Assembly: GCA_015233755.1 (NCBI GenBank)
Contig: JADFXA010000163.1
Span: 1-5,555 of the forward strand
Source of the DNA: Desulfamplus sp.
GTDB taxonomy: Bacteria; Desulfobacterota; Desulfobacteria; Desulfobacterales; Desulfobacteraceae
DNA length: 5,555 nucleotides
Direction: 5' to 3'
The translations under genes and the position numbers were made by a program. The notes below the pieces were generated by a model. The model saw only the letters and a program-made list of their open reading frames with translations, was not told the DNA's origin and searched no databases. The stretch's first letter is position 1. Each line of letters starts with the position of its first letter. Positions 5,208 through 5,555 of the stretch are shown in pieces.

Positions 5208-5555
5208 AGCAGAACAGGCAAAAATCAGTAATTGATCTTTATATTGTAATTTTTATTCTTATATCTTTGTGCCAATTCCCAAATGTAGCATTATCTGAAA
5301 TAAAAACAGTTTCCATTACTCCATTCCAAATAAACTCTCCAAAAGATATATCTTATATCCAAAATGGTATCCGTGAAATGCTATCTTCAAGGCTTGCTTG
5401 GAAAGAGAGGATTCTTGTGGTATCAGAAAATCTTAAAACAATAAAAGAGGTATCTGTTAAAAATACTATATCCACAGAAAAAGATAAGCATCAAAACATT
5501 TCAAATTTCGATTATATGATACAAGGAAGTATTACTGAATTTGCGGGAGCATTTA
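5204..5555 (+). CDS. Secreted TolB-like N-terminal domain protein, probable FG-GAP/VCBS-repeat protein (partial)
   Basis: The gene runs off the right edge; 117 residues are visible. GGAG at 5192-5195, 8 bases before the ATG, supports this start. Residues 1-31 form a signal peptide: basic KQNRQK, hydrophobic LYIVIFILISLC (12-23), and a plausible cleavage after Ala-Leu-Ser (29-31). Cys23 lacks a proper lipobox, so a lipoprotein is unlikely. The mature part has KTVSITPF (34-41), then DISYIQNGIREMLSSRL (48-64), and later DYMIQGSITEF (103-113). This matches the TolB/CsgG-like alpha/beta domain that, from memory, begins deltaproteobacterial secreted proteins with C-terminal FG-GAP/VCBS repeats (PF-x-I...DI-x-fiQ-GIr-mLssRL). 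The repeats would lie beyond the window, so that part is inference. Expected location is the periplasm or outer membrane. It lies 193 bases after gatB on the same strand and probably has its own promoter. Confidence 0.65.
   Translation, partial: MKQNRQKSVIDLYIVIFILISLCQFPNVALSEIKTVSITPFQINSPKDISYIQNGIREMLSSRLAWKERILVVSENLKTIKEVSVKNTISTEKDKHQNISNFDYMIQGSITEFAGAF

Noticed and set aside
5270..5275. Lipoprotein lipobox cysteine (Cys23) in the secreted protein
   Set aside because: The residues before the cysteine are Ile-Ser-Leu, with Leu at -1 instead of Gly/Ala/Ser, and a normal signal peptidase I site follows at 29-31.
1..5555. A mobile element, CRISPR array, defence cluster or novel multi-gene system
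   Set aside because: The complete genes are conserved chromosomal families in normal order, with no transposase, integrase, spacer array or terminal repeats seen on either strand.

Overview
The window is AT-rich (by eye roughly one third G+C) and carries ordinary chromosomal housekeeping genes of a Gram-negative bacterium. Three things point to a sulfate-reducer-type deltaproteobacterium (Desulfobacterota, Desulfobacteraceae-like): a sigma-32 protein of the long form remembered from Desulfovibrio-type genomes, a small DUF2065 (YjeT-like) membrane protein, and a secreted protein whose N-terminus resembles the TolB-like start of deltaproteobacterial FG-GAP/VCBS-repeat proteins. The taxonomic call is inference from remembered sequences; no search was run.

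Layout. The left half is read on the minus strand: a DUF2065 membrane protein (2966-3157), then queA for tRNA queuosine synthesis (1509-2789), then rpoH for the heat-shock sigma factor (159-1310), and perhaps the first codons of another gene leaving the left edge (1-16). Gaps of 176 and 198 bases, with promoter-like sequences in them, suggest separate transcription units. A 314-base divergent region (3158-3471) separates these from the right half, read on the plus strand: gatB (3472-5010), then a secreted TolB-like protein (5204 to the right edge, truncated) preceded by a possible 13-codon leader ORF overlapping its start by ATGA.

How the genes work together. QueA and GatB both act on tRNA: QueA on tRNAs with GUN anticodons (Asp, Asn, His, Tyr), GatB as part of the amidotransferase making Gln-tRNA(Gln) and/or Asn-tRNA(Asn). 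RpoH directs the heat-shock regulon. gatA and gatC are not in the window. No mobile element, CRISPR array, tRNA, rRNA or recognisable defence or biosynthetic system is present, and I do not see an undescribed multi-gene system. The points worth a second look are small: low-complexity in-frame insertions in QueA and GatB, an acidic RpoH N-terminus, several perfect inverted repeats in intergenic regions, and the overlapping mini-ORF.
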